DNA of 64,000 nucleotides from Paenibacillus xerothermodurans. Lineage in GTDB: Bacteria > Bacillota > Bacilli > Paenibacillales > NBRC-103111. Numbering within the stretch: the first letter of the stretch is position 1; every line of letters begins with the position of its first letter. The stretch covers positions 372,001 to 436,000 of the forward strand of contig NZ_NHRJ02000002.1 of the NCBI RefSeq assembly GCF_002220865.2, given 5' to 3'. The position numbers and the translations under genes were made by a program. Under the pieces are notes generated by a model. That model saw only the letters and a program-made list of their open reading frames with translations. It was not told the origin of the DNA and did not search any database. This document shows positions 50,842-59,177 of the stretch, piece after piece.

Positions 50842-50996
50842 GATGAAATTCCCCCAGATATAGAAAGACAGTTGAAGCTGCCTCTATGTTTACATTACAA
50901 TCTTTTAATAATAAATCAACCTCAGGTGAAAAAAAAGCGAAAAGCTATTTTTCGGGTTAGGCAAAAGTACCCAAGACATGAGTTTTATAATTTATA

Positions 50997-51025
50997 TTGT
51001 TTATTTTAACAACGGGCGCTATAAT
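50997..51025 (+). promoter_or_regulatory. Sigma-A promoter of the formate dehydrogenase gene
   Basis: -35 TTGTTT (50997-51002) and -10 TATAAT (51020-51025) are 17 bases apart. Transcription would start near 51032, giving a leader of about 180 bases before the ATG at 51211. The 369-base divergent region 50842-51210 also holds the start of the DUF2294-fdhD transcript. Confidence 0.72.
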
Positions 51026-51031
51026 AAAAAT

Positions 51032-51210
51032 GTTTGCGATGGAATCATGGTATACATATGTTGTGGTTCTATCAATTTTCGTTCCATGGAGCAATGGATT
51101 GGTATATTAGCAAGATGTGCTAATAAACTATTCCACCACAATTGTCACGTACCTCAGAGGTTTGTGGCTGTGTGGTGGATTTTTTTTATTCTCTCAGAGG
51201 AGGTACGACC
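51032..51210 (+). ncRNA. Candidate structured leader / attenuator of formate dehydrogenase
   Basis: The untranslated leader contains a possible 6-pair closing stem (ATGGAA 51039-51044 with TTCCAT 51082-51087). A perfect 8-pair hairpin lies at 51105-51125 (TATTAGCA / TGCTAATA), and a terminator at 51132-51187. TTGTGGT (51061-51067) can pair with ACCACAA (51135-51141) and would break the terminator stem. CGTACCTC in the terminator loop (51148-51155) is complementary to GAGGTACG, which spans the ribosome-binding site (51200-51207). This looks like transcriptional and perhaps translational control. I could not match it to a named riboswitch. Confidence 0.6.
51132..51187 (+). terminator. Terminator upstream of the formate dehydrogenase start codon
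   Basis: TCCACCACA (51132-51140) and TGTGGTGGA (51171-51179) form a perfect 9-pair stem with a 30-base loop, followed by eight T. It lies between promoter and gene, 23 bases before the ATG, so it must be conditional if the gene is expressed from that promoter. Confidence 0.82.
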
Positions 51211-54147
51211 ATGAAAGACAACATGGTTAATATTACTATCGACGGTAAAAGTTATTCAGCCAAGCCGGGCTCAACGATCCTGGAGATCATTAATCAGAAC
51301 GGGATCCAGCATCCTCAGATCTGTTACGTACCGGAAGTCGATCCGATTCAGACATGCGATACCTGTATCGTAGACGTCGATGGAAAGCTTGCACGGTCCT
51401 GTTCCATGATCGCTATGAACGGTATGAATGTTCAGCTGTCGTCGAAGAGCGCGAAAGAAGCTCAAACCGAAGCCATGGACCGCTTGTTGGAAAATCACCT
51501 GCTGTACTGCACTGTTTGTGATAACAACAACGGTAATTGCAAACTGCACAATACAGCAGAGATGATGGAAATTGAGCATCAGAAATACCCGTACTCGCCG
51601 AAAGTGGACTTGACCGACGTCGACATGTCCCACCCATTTTACCGCTACGACCCTAACCAATGTATCGCCTGCGGCCAGTGCGTGGAGGTTTGCCAGAACT
51701 TGCAGGTCAATGAGACATTGTCCATCGATTGGGAAGCGGACCGCCCCCGGGTTATCTGGGATGACGGAGCGGCAATCAACGATTCCTCCTGTGTCAGCTG
51801 CGGCCAGTGCGTCACGGTGTGCCCTTGTAATGCGTTGATGGAGAAATCGATGCTCGGCGAAGCCGGATTTATGACCGGTTTGAAGCCTGACATGCTTGAG
51901 CCGATGATCGATCTGGTTAAAGAAGTAGAGCCGGGCTACAGCGGTATTTTTGCAGTTTCCGAAGTGGAAGCGGCAATGCGCGACACCCGCACCAAAAAGA
52001 CGAAAACAGTATGTACCTTCTGCGGCGTAGGATGTTCTTTTGAAGTGTGGACAAAAGGCCGCAAGATCTTGAAAGTTCAACCTTCCGAAGGACCGGTTAA
52101 CGCAATCTCCACCTGTGTGAAGGGTAAGTTCGGATGGGATTTCGTGAACTCCGAAGAACGTATCACCAAGCCTTTGATCCGCAAAAACGGTATGTTCGTC
52201 GAGTCCACTTGGGACGAAGCGCTCGACCTGGTGGCAAGCAGATTGGGCTCGATTAAAGAACAACACGGCAACCGTTCTATCGGCTTTATCTCCTCTTCTA
52301 AGATTACCAATGAAGAAAATTACGTGATCCAAAAATTAGCCCGTCAAGTATTTGAAACAAACGACGTGGACAACTGCTCCAGGTACTGTCAATCACCAGC
52401 TACTGACGGCTTATTCCGCACGGTAGGTATGGGCGGTGACGCGGGAACCATCAAAGATATCGCTGCAGCAGGTTTGGTTATTGTTGTGGGTGCGAATCCG
52501 GCGGAAGGCCACCCTGTATTGGCTACCCGTGTCAAGCGCGCACATAAGCTGCACGGCCAGAAGCTGATTGTTGCAGACATTCGCAGAAACGAAATGGCGG
52601 AACGTTCAGACATTCACATCAGACCAAAACAAGGCACAGACCAAGTGTGGTTGATGGCCGTAACCAAATATATGATCGATCAAGGCTGGCATGATCAAAA
52701 ATTCATCGATGAAAATGTCAACTTCTTCGAGGATTTCAATGTTGTTCTTGAAAAGTATACGCTCGGTTATGCGGAAGAGATCACCGGTATCTCCAAAGAT
52801 ACGCTCATTCAAATCGCCGAAATGATTCGCGATGCGGACGGTACTTGTATCCTGTGGGGTATGGGCGTCACTCAGAACACAGGTGGTTCCGACACCTCCG
52901 CCGCCATCTCCAACCTGCTTCTGGCAACAGGCAACTACCGTCGTCCGGGTGCCGGTGCCTATCCGCTGCGCGGTCATAACAACGTGCAAGGTGCTTGCGA
53001 TATGGGCACGTTGCCAGGCTGGCTGCCAGGCTATCAGCACATCACTGATGACGTAGCCCGTGCCAAGTTTGAAAAGGCGTACGGCGTGAAAATCGATAGC
53101 AAACCGGGCCGCGACAACATTCAGATGCTGCACGCGATCGAAGAAGGCGAAATGAAAGCCATGTACCTGGTCGGTGAGGATATGGCACTGGTGGACTCCA
53201 ACGCGAATCATGTGCATGACATTTTATCCAGCCTGGAGTTCTTTGTAGTTCAGGATATTTTCATGTCCAAAACGGCTCAATACGCCGACGTGATTCTGCC
53301 TGCGACTCCTTCTCTTGAAAAGGACGGAACCTTCACGAATACGGAACGCCGTGTACAGAGACTGTACCAAGCACTTCCTACTCTCGGAGATTCCAAGCCG
53401 GACTGGTGGATCATCCAGCAAGTCGCTAACCGCCTGGGTGCCGACTGGAACTACAGCCATCCAAGTGAAATCTATGCTGAAATGGCGAGCCTGTCTCCAA
53501 TCTTCAGCGGAGCGAACTATGAAGTGCTGGAAGGCTGGAACAGCTTCCTGTGGGGCAGCCATGAGGGGGTCAGCACACCACTGCTTTATGTGGATGGCTT
53601 TAACTTCCCGGATAAGAAAGCCCGCTTCGCCCTGTCCGACTGGGTAGAGCCTGCCGAATTCCCGGAAGAGTATGACCTTCACATCAACAATGGCCGTATG
53701 CTGGAGCATTTCCACGAAGGAAACATGACGAACAAATCGAACGGTATTCAAGCGAAAGTTCCTGAGATTTTCGTTGAAGTGTCGCCGGAGTTGGCCGAAG
53801 CACGCGGATTTAAAAATGGCGCACTTGTACGGCTGGTGTCTCCGTTCGGAGCGCTGAAGCTGCCGGCGCTTGTGACAAATCGCGTGCAAGCAAATGAATT
53901 GTTCCTGCCGATGAACTCGACGGACAAAAACTCTGCCATCAACTTCTTGACAGGTCCCGCGGTCGATCGCCGTACGAATACGCCTGCATATAAGCAGACA
54001 AAGGTTCGCTTGGAAGTTCTCAGCACCGACGGAGAAAATCCGCTGCCGCTGACTAACCCTCGCTACAAAAAACGTCACCCGCAAAATGGCGTTGAGGTTC
54101 AGCGAAAATGGAATCGTCCGGGCTATGTTCACTTAACTAATAATTAA
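51211..54147 (+). CDS. fdhF: Formate dehydrogenase alpha subunit, cysteine type (YrhE-like)
   Basis: This 978-residue Mo/W-bis-MGD enzyme oxidises formate to CO2. In order it has an N-terminal 2Fe-2S ferredoxin domain (CYVPEVDPIQTCDTC near 30-45), an H-C-C-C cluster region near 95-115, and a two-[4Fe-4S] ferredoxin domain (CIACGQCVEVCQ and CVSCGQCVTVCPCNA near 150-210). The molybdopterin domain opens with CTFCGVGCSFEV near 270. The active-site residue is Cys in NCSRYCQSPATDG near 395, not selenocysteine. The C-terminal MGD-binding domain follows. GAGGAGG precedes the ATG at 51211. DUF1641 follows directly, as in B. subtilis yrhED. Confidence 0.96.
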   Translation: MKDNMVNITIDGKSYSAKPGSTILEIINQNGIQHPQICYVPEVDPIQTCDTCIVDVDGKLARSCSMIAMNGMNVQLSSKSAKEAQTEAMDRLLENHLLYCTVCDNNNGNCKLHNTAEMMEIEHQKYPYSPKVDLTDVDMSHPFYRYDPNQCIACGQCVEVCQNLQVNETLSIDWEADRPRVIWDDGAAINDSSCVSCGQCVTVCPCNALMEKSMLGEAGFMTGLKPDMLEPMIDLVKEVEPGYSGIFAVSEVEAAMRDTRTKKTKTVCTFCGVGCSFEVWTKGRKILKVQPSEGPVNAISTCVKGKFGWDFVNSEERITKPLIRKNGMFVESTWDEALDLVASRLGSIKEQHGNRSIGFISSSKITNEENYVIQKLARQVFETNDVDNCSRYCQSPATDGLFRTVGMGGDAGTIKDIAAAGLVIVVGANPAEGHPVLATRVKRAHKLHGQKLIVADIRRNEMAERSDIHIRPKQGTDQVWLMAVTKYMIDQGWHDQKFIDENVNFFEDFNVVLEKYTLGYAEEITGISKDTLIQIAEMIRDADGTCILWGMGVTQNTGGSDTSAAISNLLLATGNYRRPGAGAYPLRGHNNVQGACDMGTLPGWLPGYQHITDDVARAKFEKAYGVKIDSKPGRDNIQMLHAIEEGEMKAMYLVGEDMALVDSNANHVHDILSSLEFFVVQDIFMSKTAQYADVILPATPSLEKDGTFTNTERRVQRLYQALPTLGDSKPDWWIIQQVANRLGADWNYSHPSEIYAEMASLSPIFSGANYEVLEGWNSFLWGSHEGVSTPLLYVDGFNFPDKKARFALSDWVEPAEFPEEYDLHINNGRMLEHFHEGNMTNKSNGIQAKVPEIFVEVSPELAEARGFKNGALVRLVSPFGALKLPALVTNRVQANELFLPMNSTDKNSAINFLTGPAVDRRTNTPAYKQTKVRLEVLSTDGENPLPLTNPRYKKRHPQNGVEVQRKWNRPGYVHLTNN

Positions 54148-54162
54148 AAGGAGGATTGCACA

Positions 54163-54645
54163 ATGGCATCCCCTATCGCATCGATAAAAAAATATAAACC
54201 AAGTGAAGAAGAACTGAAACAGCAAAAGCTGGAAGCATTAAGCAGTTTGCTCGCCGAGAACGAACAAGCATTGAATAAAATATTTGACATTGTTGGCGAG
54301 CTGCACGACACCGGTGTGCTTGAGGCTGCGGACTCCATGCTAAAAGCTAAAGAGCAGATTGCAAAAATCGCTCTCGGGCAGGTCACACGTGAGCCGGTAA
54401 CCAATCTAATCAATAATCTGATGGGCGCTGCTGCTGCCCTCACCAGCCTTGACCCTGAGTTCACGAACAGGCTGCTTAGCGGTGTGTCAACGGGCGTCGA
54501 CGAAGGCAACAAGCACCTTCAGAGCAATAAAAAAATCAGTGTACTGGACCTGGTAAAAGTGTTAAACGATCCGGATATTAACCGCGCTATCGGTTTCGGT
54601 ATTCATTTTATGAAAGGTCTGGGTAAAGGATTAAAAGAAGAATAA
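54163..54645 (+). CDS. DUF1641 protein, formate dehydrogenase partner (YrhD-like)
   Basis: This 160-residue mostly helical protein matches DUF1641 (ALNKIFDIVGELHDTGVLEA near 35, LNDPDINRAIGFGIHFMKGLG near 133). It is 15 bases after the formate dehydrogenase gene with an AGGAGG site, so it is co-transcribed. DUF1641 proteins commonly accompany cytoplasmic formate dehydrogenases and may act as a partner or electron-transfer subunit; it has no cysteine cluster. Confidence 0.9.
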   Translation: MASPIASIKKYKPSEEELKQQKLEALSSLLAENEQALNKIFDIVGELHDTGVLEAADSMLKAKEQIAKIALGQVTREPVTNLINNLMGAAAALTSLDPEFTNRLLSGVSTGVDEGNKHLQSNKKISVLDLVKVLNDPDINRAIGFGIHFMKGLGKGLKEE

Positions 54646-54652
54646 TTAGTGC

Positions 54653-54693
54653 AAGGAACCTTTCGTCTCAAACAGGCTGAAAGGTTCCTTTCA
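54653..54693 (+). terminator. Intrinsic terminator of the fdhF-DUF1641 unit
   Basis: AAGGAACCTTTC and GAAAGGTTCCTT form a perfect 12-pair stem ending in TTTC, just after the DUF1641 stop. Confidence 0.85.
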
Positions 54694-54820
54694 TAAATAA
54701 GATTGTGCAAATGCATTTCGTTTCAGTGGACGGCGGAAGCTGCAGCAGTTTTTGTTTTGGGGCAGTTTGTCCATAATGGTAAATACAGCCACGCAGTGGC
54801 ATTAGAAAGGAATGAACGTG

Positions 54821-55870
54821 ATGATAACAAACCAACAAGTGTTGGAGGCTCTTAAGCATGTGCAGGATCCGGAGCTTCATAAAAGCGTTGTTGAATTGAA
54901 CATGGTAAGAAACATCCGGATTGACGGCACCCGCGTTCAGCTGGAGGTGGTACTGACCATCCAAGGCTGTCCGCTGAAGGCGAAAATTCAGCAAGATATC
55001 GAAGAAGCTTTGCGCGGGATCGGTGCTTCAGACGTAGCCTTGACTTTCGGCGCCATGACCGCGGAAGAACGTGCCGCCCTGACACAGTCTCTGAAAAAAG
55101 AAGCGACTACAGACACGGGCATGCCGAAGATGCTGCGGCCGGAGTCCGGTGTGACGTTTATCGCTGTGACGAGCGGAAAAGGAGGCGTGGGCAAGTCTAC
55201 CGTGACCATCAACCTGGCTGCCGCATTAGCACGCATGGGTAAAAGAGTCGGTATTCTGGATGCCGATATCTATGGCTTTAGTGTGCCGGCCATGATGCAA
55301 ATCCGCGAGAAGCCCACAATGATCGACCAAACGGCAGTGCCTCCGGTCAGCCATGGTGTGAAAGTGATGTCGATGGGCTTTTTCGCACCGGAGAACAATG
55401 TAGTGATGTGGCGCGGTCCGATGTTAAACAAATGGATCCGGAATTTTCTTGTGAACACCCATTGGGGTGATCTGGATTACCTGCTCCTGGATCTGCCTCC
55501 GGGCACGGGCGATGTTGCGATTGACGTCGCTGCCATGATTCCTCAGGCAAAAGAAATCATTGTCACTACGCCGCATAACGTGGCTTCCTTTGTTGCTACG
55601 CGAGCCGGTGCAATGGCCATGCATACCAAACATGACATTGTCGGCGTGGTCGAAAATATGTCGTACTATGAGGACAAAGACGGAAACAAAACGTACCTCT
55701 TTGGCAAAGGCGGCGGTGACACGCTCGCTGCACAGCTGAAAACTCAAGTCGTAGCGAGAGTCCCGTTCGCGCAGCCGGAGGAAAATGTGGGCGCGGCCGT
55801 GTATGATGAAGATTCGCCTATTGGCGAGGTATTCACAAGCTTGGCCGAGGACTTGATTTATAGCAGATAA
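54821..55870 (+). CDS. Mrp/NBP35-family P-loop Fe-S carrier (ApbC-like)
   Basis: This 349-residue protein has an N-terminal MIP18/DUF59 domain (VLEALKHVQDPELHKSVVEL near 7; IQGCPLKAKI near 50) and a ParA-type ATPase with the deviant Walker A TSGKGGVGKSTVTINLA near 115. It also has GILDADIYGFSVPAM near 145 and LLDLPPGTGDVAIDVA near 220. The CxxC near the C-terminus found in many Mrp proteins is absent, as in other Bacillales SalA/Mrp proteins. It carries Fe-S clusters or acts as a regulator. The ATG at 54821 suits the AAAGGA site better than one three codons earlier. Confidence 0.92.
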   Translation: MITNQQVLEALKHVQDPELHKSVVELNMVRNIRIDGTRVQLEVVLTIQGCPLKAKIQQDIEEALRGIGASDVALTFGAMTAEERAALTQSLKKEATTDTGMPKMLRPESGVTFIAVTSGKGGVGKSTVTINLAAALARMGKRVGILDADIYGFSVPAMMQIREKPTMIDQTAVPPVSHGVKVMSMGFFAPENNVVMWRGPMLNKWIRNFLVNTHWGDLDYLLLDLPPGTGDVAIDVAAMIPQAKEIIVTTPHNVASFVATRAGAMAMHTKHDIVGVVENMSYYEDKDGNKTYLFGKGGGDTLAAQLKTQVVARVPFAQPEENVGAAVYDEDSPIGEVFTSLAEDLIYSR

Positions 55871-55884
55871 TATGGAGATGCAAA

Positions 55885-55934
55885 GCGGGTGTCGGTCGGC
55901 CTCACGGGGCTGAACCACGGCACCCCTTTTTTTA
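55885..55934 (+). terminator. Intrinsic terminator of the mrp-like gene
   Basis: A long imperfect hairpin from GGGTGTCGG to CGGCACCC is followed by seven T, about 15 bases after the stop. Confidence 0.75.
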
Positions 55935-56133
55935 TCCGAGCAACTACCTGCTCACAGGTTTTTTCACATTCCTACGATGTCCGGCAGCGTGTGCCCTAGT
56001 TGGTGGTAAATCACTCTACCGTGCTCTTTCACGTCACGCATGTTGTAAACATAATTCATGTATGCGGTGCATATAATCTTTCTCGTATGCAGTATTTAGA
56101 CTAATATTATAGAGAGAAGGATAGGTGCAAGAC

Positions 56134-56370
56134 ATGTGGGAGAGTGTGCTGCAAAAAGAGCGTTGGGAGATTCAAGTCAACCCGGACTACAAAATCATTC
56201 GGCTGCACGTGATCTCGAAGGAAGAGAACCGCGAGCCGGTAACACTGCAAATAGGCCAAACGGAATTGTTTGAGCTCATGCATGCCTTTTTGGCTATCAA
56301 CCGTGCCTTCAATGCTGAAACGATGTATTATGATGATCCTACATCCAATCATGCCAACAGCGGGGCGTGA
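56134..56370 (+). CDS. Small uncharacterised protein, 78 residues
   Basis: I do not recognise this protein, which begins MWESVLQKERWEIQVNPDYK and contains IGQTELFELMHAFLAINRAF. It reads as a compact soluble alpha/beta protein with no cysteine or membrane helix. AAGGATAGG lies upstream; a GTG at 56125 is an alternative start. It is isolated between the mrp-like gene and the end of the glycogen operon. Good codon texture and amphipathic pattern favour a real gene. Confidence 0.6.
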   Translation: MWESVLQKERWEIQVNPDYKIIRLHVISKEENREPVTLQIGQTELFELMHAFLAINRAFNAETMYYDDPTSNHANSGA

Positions 56371-56461
56371 CGAGCTGCAAGCGCAAAGCTGAGCCTCGCG
56401 AGAGCTCGGCTTTCGCCGTTTCATTGCACCTGCCGACCGTGTGCGGCAGCAAACTGCGCAT

Positions 56462-56498
56462 TCAAATAAACCAACACCGAAGGTGTTGGTTTATTTGA
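56462..56498. terminator. Terminator overlapping the glgA stop codon
   Basis: A perfect 17-base inverted repeat (56462-56478 and 56482-56498) has a 3-base loop. The glgA stop (56491-56493) lies inside one arm. It ends in TTTATTTGA on the minus strand and mirrors this on the plus strand, so it may stop both glgA and the small plus-strand gene. Confidence 0.75.
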
Positions 56499-57939
56499 CG
56501 AGCTCTGTGCTAGGCTTCACGAGCTGATTGTACAAAGCTGCATACTGCGACGCGGATTTGCGCCAGCTAAAATCTTTTCTCTTGATGTTGGCCAGAATCC
56601 TGCTCCAGTCACTGGGGCTGTGATAAAACGCCACGGCGCGCTCAATCGTGTATAGCATGTCATGTGCGTTGTAGTTCGCAAAGCTGAAGCCTGTCCCCTC
56701 TCCCGTGGCTTCATCATACGGCATCACGGTATCTTTCAGCCCGCCCGTCTCTCGCACGATGGGCACCGAACGATAACGCATCGCAATCAGCTGCCCGATT
56801 CCGCAAGGCTCGAACTGCGAAGGCATTAAGAACATGTCGGAGCTTGCGTAAATTTGCCGGGCCAAGCCTTCGTCGAACATGATGTTCGCTGACACTTTGT
56901 CAGGGAAAGCGTCAGCAGCCCAACGGAACAACTGCTCATATCTGTGCTCGCCGGTACCCAGTATTACCCACTGCACATCCATTCGCAGCAGCTCCTCGAT
57001 CATACGGTCGACCAGAGCCAAGCCTTTCTGATCCACAAGACGCGTCACCAAAGCGATCATGGGCACATCCTTGTTGATCGGCAGTCCGAGCCGCTCCTGC
57101 AGCTTGACTTTGTTCAGCTGCTTTTTCGTATGGGAGTCCCGATAGTTGATCTCCAGATGGGGGTCCGTCATCGGATCCATCTCCGCATAATCAATGCCAT
57201 TCAATATACCGCACATTCGATGCCGTTGGCTTCGCAAAAGTCCGTCCAAATATTCTCCATAATAAGGCGTTTGAATTTCCTCCGCATAGGTAGGGCTAAC
57301 GGTTGTGATCACATCGGAGTACACCAGACCGCCTTTCATAAAGCTCGCTCCCCCGTACATCTCCAAGGCGTAACCGCCAAGATGCTCGTCACCCAACGCG
57401 AAATAATCCTTAAACTGCTCTTTACTAAAAACACCCTGGTATTTGAGATTATGAATTGTCATGATAGTTTTGATATTGGCGTAATGGGGCTGCCAGCTAA
57501 AATGTGCCCTATAGAGCACCGGAATCATCCCCGCCTGCCAATCATGGCAATGAATCACGTCCGGCATGAAATCGATGTGCGGCAGTGAATCCAGCACAGC
57601 CCTGCAAAAAAATGCAAAGCGCTCCGAGTCATCGCCATAGCCATAGCAGCCGCTTCTGCGGTAGTAATATTCATTATCAACGAAATAGAAAATAATCCCT
57701 TCGTGCACGAGCTTCAGAATCCCGCAGTACAGCTGACGCCAGCCCATCTGCAAAGTGAACTCGGCCACACGTTCCATCTGCTCGGTATAATGGGCCGGTA
57801 TGCCTTCGTATTTTGGCAGCATGACTCTAACATCTTGCCCCTGCTTGGCCAACTCTTTGGGCAGCGACCCGATGACATCAGCCAAACCTCCGGTTTTGAC
57901 GAATGGAACAGCTTCCGATGCGGCCAATAACACTTTCAT
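56491..57939 (-). CDS. glgA: Glycogen synthase (GT5)
   Basis: GlgA extends alpha-1,4-glucan from ADP-glucose. This 482-residue protein has the ADP-glucose motif FVKTGGLADVIGSLPKELAK near 13, HCHDWQAGMIPVLYR near 125, and the C-terminal catalytic region PSQFEPCGIGQLIAMRYRSVPIVRETGG near 365-392. The start at 57939 has AAGGAG upstream. It is last in the glgBCDA operon, with a 121-base gap after glgD and no glgP after it. Confidence 0.96.
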   Translation of the reverse strand: MKVLLAASEAVPFVKTGGLADVIGSLPKELAKQGQDVRVMLPKYEGIPAHYTEQMERVAEFTLQMGWRQLYCGILKLVHEGIIFYFVDNEYYYRRSGCYGYGDDSERFAFFCRAVLDSLPHIDFMPDVIHCHDWQAGMIPVLYRAHFSWQPHYANIKTIMTIHNLKYQGVFSKEQFKDYFALGDEHLGGYALEMYGGASFMKGGLVYSDVITTVSPTYAEEIQTPYYGEYLDGLLRSQRHRMCGILNGIDYAEMDPMTDPHLEINYRDSHTKKQLNKVKLQERLGLPINKDVPMIALVTRLVDQKGLALVDRMIEELLRMDVQWVILGTGEHRYEQLFRWAADAFPDKVSANIMFDEGLARQIYASSDMFLMPSQFEPCGIGQLIAMRYRSVPIVRETGGLKDTVMPYDEATGEGTGFSFANYNAHDMLYTIERAVAFYHSPSDWSRILANIKRKDFSWRKSASQYAALYNQLVKPSTELVK

Positions 57940-58060
57940 CGCTTTCCACCACTCCTTTTTTTCTAAAAGGGAACCGCTTGTCACTCCTGAGGTGCGTCAG
58001 CTGGCTTGAGCAGCAAAACGCACCCGTCTCGCGTATGCACTGAGCAACCGGGCACCGCCG

Positions 58061-59170
58061 TTAAATCACTTTCGTTTTGGAAGCAATAAACGGTGCTTGT
58101 TTGTCCCCAGTGAGCACACGTCCCCTGCTGATAAACACGTCCTTATCCAAAATAGCATTTTCGATGATCACATTTTCTTCTATCTCGCAGTTTTGCAGGA
58201 TGATACTGTTTTTCACATATGCGCCTCTGCGAATTTTGACGCCGCGGAACAAAATACTGTTCTCCACCTTGCCTTCTATCACGCAGCCGTTGGCGATTAA
58301 CGCGTTGCGCGCATGCGATGACTCTGTATACTTGGCAGGCGGCTCATCCTTCACCTTCGTGTAAATCAGATTTTTTTGAAAAAACAGCTCGCGCCAGATT
58401 CTAGGATTTAACAGCTGCATGCTGTGTTTATAATAGCTTTGGATTGTATTGACAGTTCCTGTGTGACCGTCGTGCAGATAGCCGTAAACGTTCAGTGTCT
58501 CTATATTTTTCATGACACCGTCACGTACCAGATGGTCATAGCCTTGGGCCAGGCACGACTCCACCATATCAAGCAAGAGTTCCTTACTTATCACATACAT
58601 TTCCATGGAGATGTTGTCCGTACGAAGACGTCCGCTCTGATCCTGTATCATCGTCACTCTGCCATCATCCGTGACGGCGAGTCGGCGAGATCTGCCGAAT
58701 TCCTCCTCTTCCGCCTTTTTGTACACGACCGTGATATCAGCATGGTTCTGCAGGTGATAGTCCAGTACGTCATTGAAGTCCAAGTTGCATATGATGTGAC
58801 TCCGTGATATGACCACATACTCCTCACGGGCACGGTAGAAATAATCACGATGACTATAAAATTGGAATAAATCGCCCCGAGACATGCCCGTCGTCTCCTG
58901 CAGCACCGCCGGCAAAGTAAACAATCCGCCGCGCTTTCGGTCGAGATCCCATTCTTTGCCCGAGCCCAAATGGTCCATCAAGGAGCGGTACTTGTGCTGT
59001 GTAAATACCGCCACGTTATCGATGCCGGAATTCACCATATTTGACAGCCCGAAATCGATCAACCGGTATCTGGCGCCGAACGGCACGGAGGCCACACAGC
59101 GGGTATAGGTCAACTCTTCCAATTCGTCCGGCTCATTCACTAAGTTAATAACGCCCATCATACGCTTCAT
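58061..59170 (-). CDS. glgD: Glucose-1-phosphate adenylyltransferase regulatory-type subunit GlgD
   Basis: This 369-residue protein is a GlgC paralogue with a nucleotidyltransferase domain and left-handed beta-helix C-terminus (NALIANGCVIEGKVENSILFRG near 290). The N-terminal GG(x)GxRL nucleotide loop of GlgC is missing (the protein opens MKRMMGVINLVNEPDELEEL), as is typical of GlgD. It probably forms a mixed tetramer with GlgC and modulates it. It starts 7 bases after glgC. Confidence 0.94.
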   Translation of the reverse strand: MKRMMGVINLVNEPDELEELTYTRCVASVPFGARYRLIDFGLSNMVNSGIDNVAVFTQHKYRSLMDHLGSGKEWDLDRKRGGLFTLPAVLQETTGMSRGDLFQFYSHRDYFYRAREEYVVISRSHIICNLDFNDVLDYHLQNHADITVVYKKAEEEEFGRSRRLAVTDDGRVTMIQDQSGRLRTDNISMEMYVISKELLLDMVESCLAQGYDHLVRDGVMKNIETLNVYGYLHDGHTGTVNTIQSYYKHSMQLLNPRIWRELFFQKNLIYTKVKDEPPAKYTESSHARNALIANGCVIEGKVENSILFRGVKIRRGAYVKNSIILQNCEIEENVIIENAILDKDVFISRGRVLTGDKQAPFIASKTKVI

Positions 59171-59177
59171 ATAGGAC

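Noticed and set aside
50842-51210. Assigning the fdh leader to the molybdenum cofactor riboswitch
   Set aside because: The locus would fit, but I could not align the leader to the Moco motif core from memory; left as an unclassified leader.
51271-52332. A 353-codon minus-strand frame inside the formate dehydrogenase gene
   Set aside because: Antisense shadow of a strongly conserved enzyme; His- and Phe-rich composition typical of reverse frames; no start site.
53224-54132. A 302-codon minus-strand frame at the end of the formate dehydrogenase gene
   Set aside because: Same reason: antisense to conserved coding sequence, with no family resemblance.
56944-57588. A 214-codon plus-strand frame inside glgA
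   Set aside because: Antisense to conserved glycogen synthase sequence, and no ribosome-binding site.
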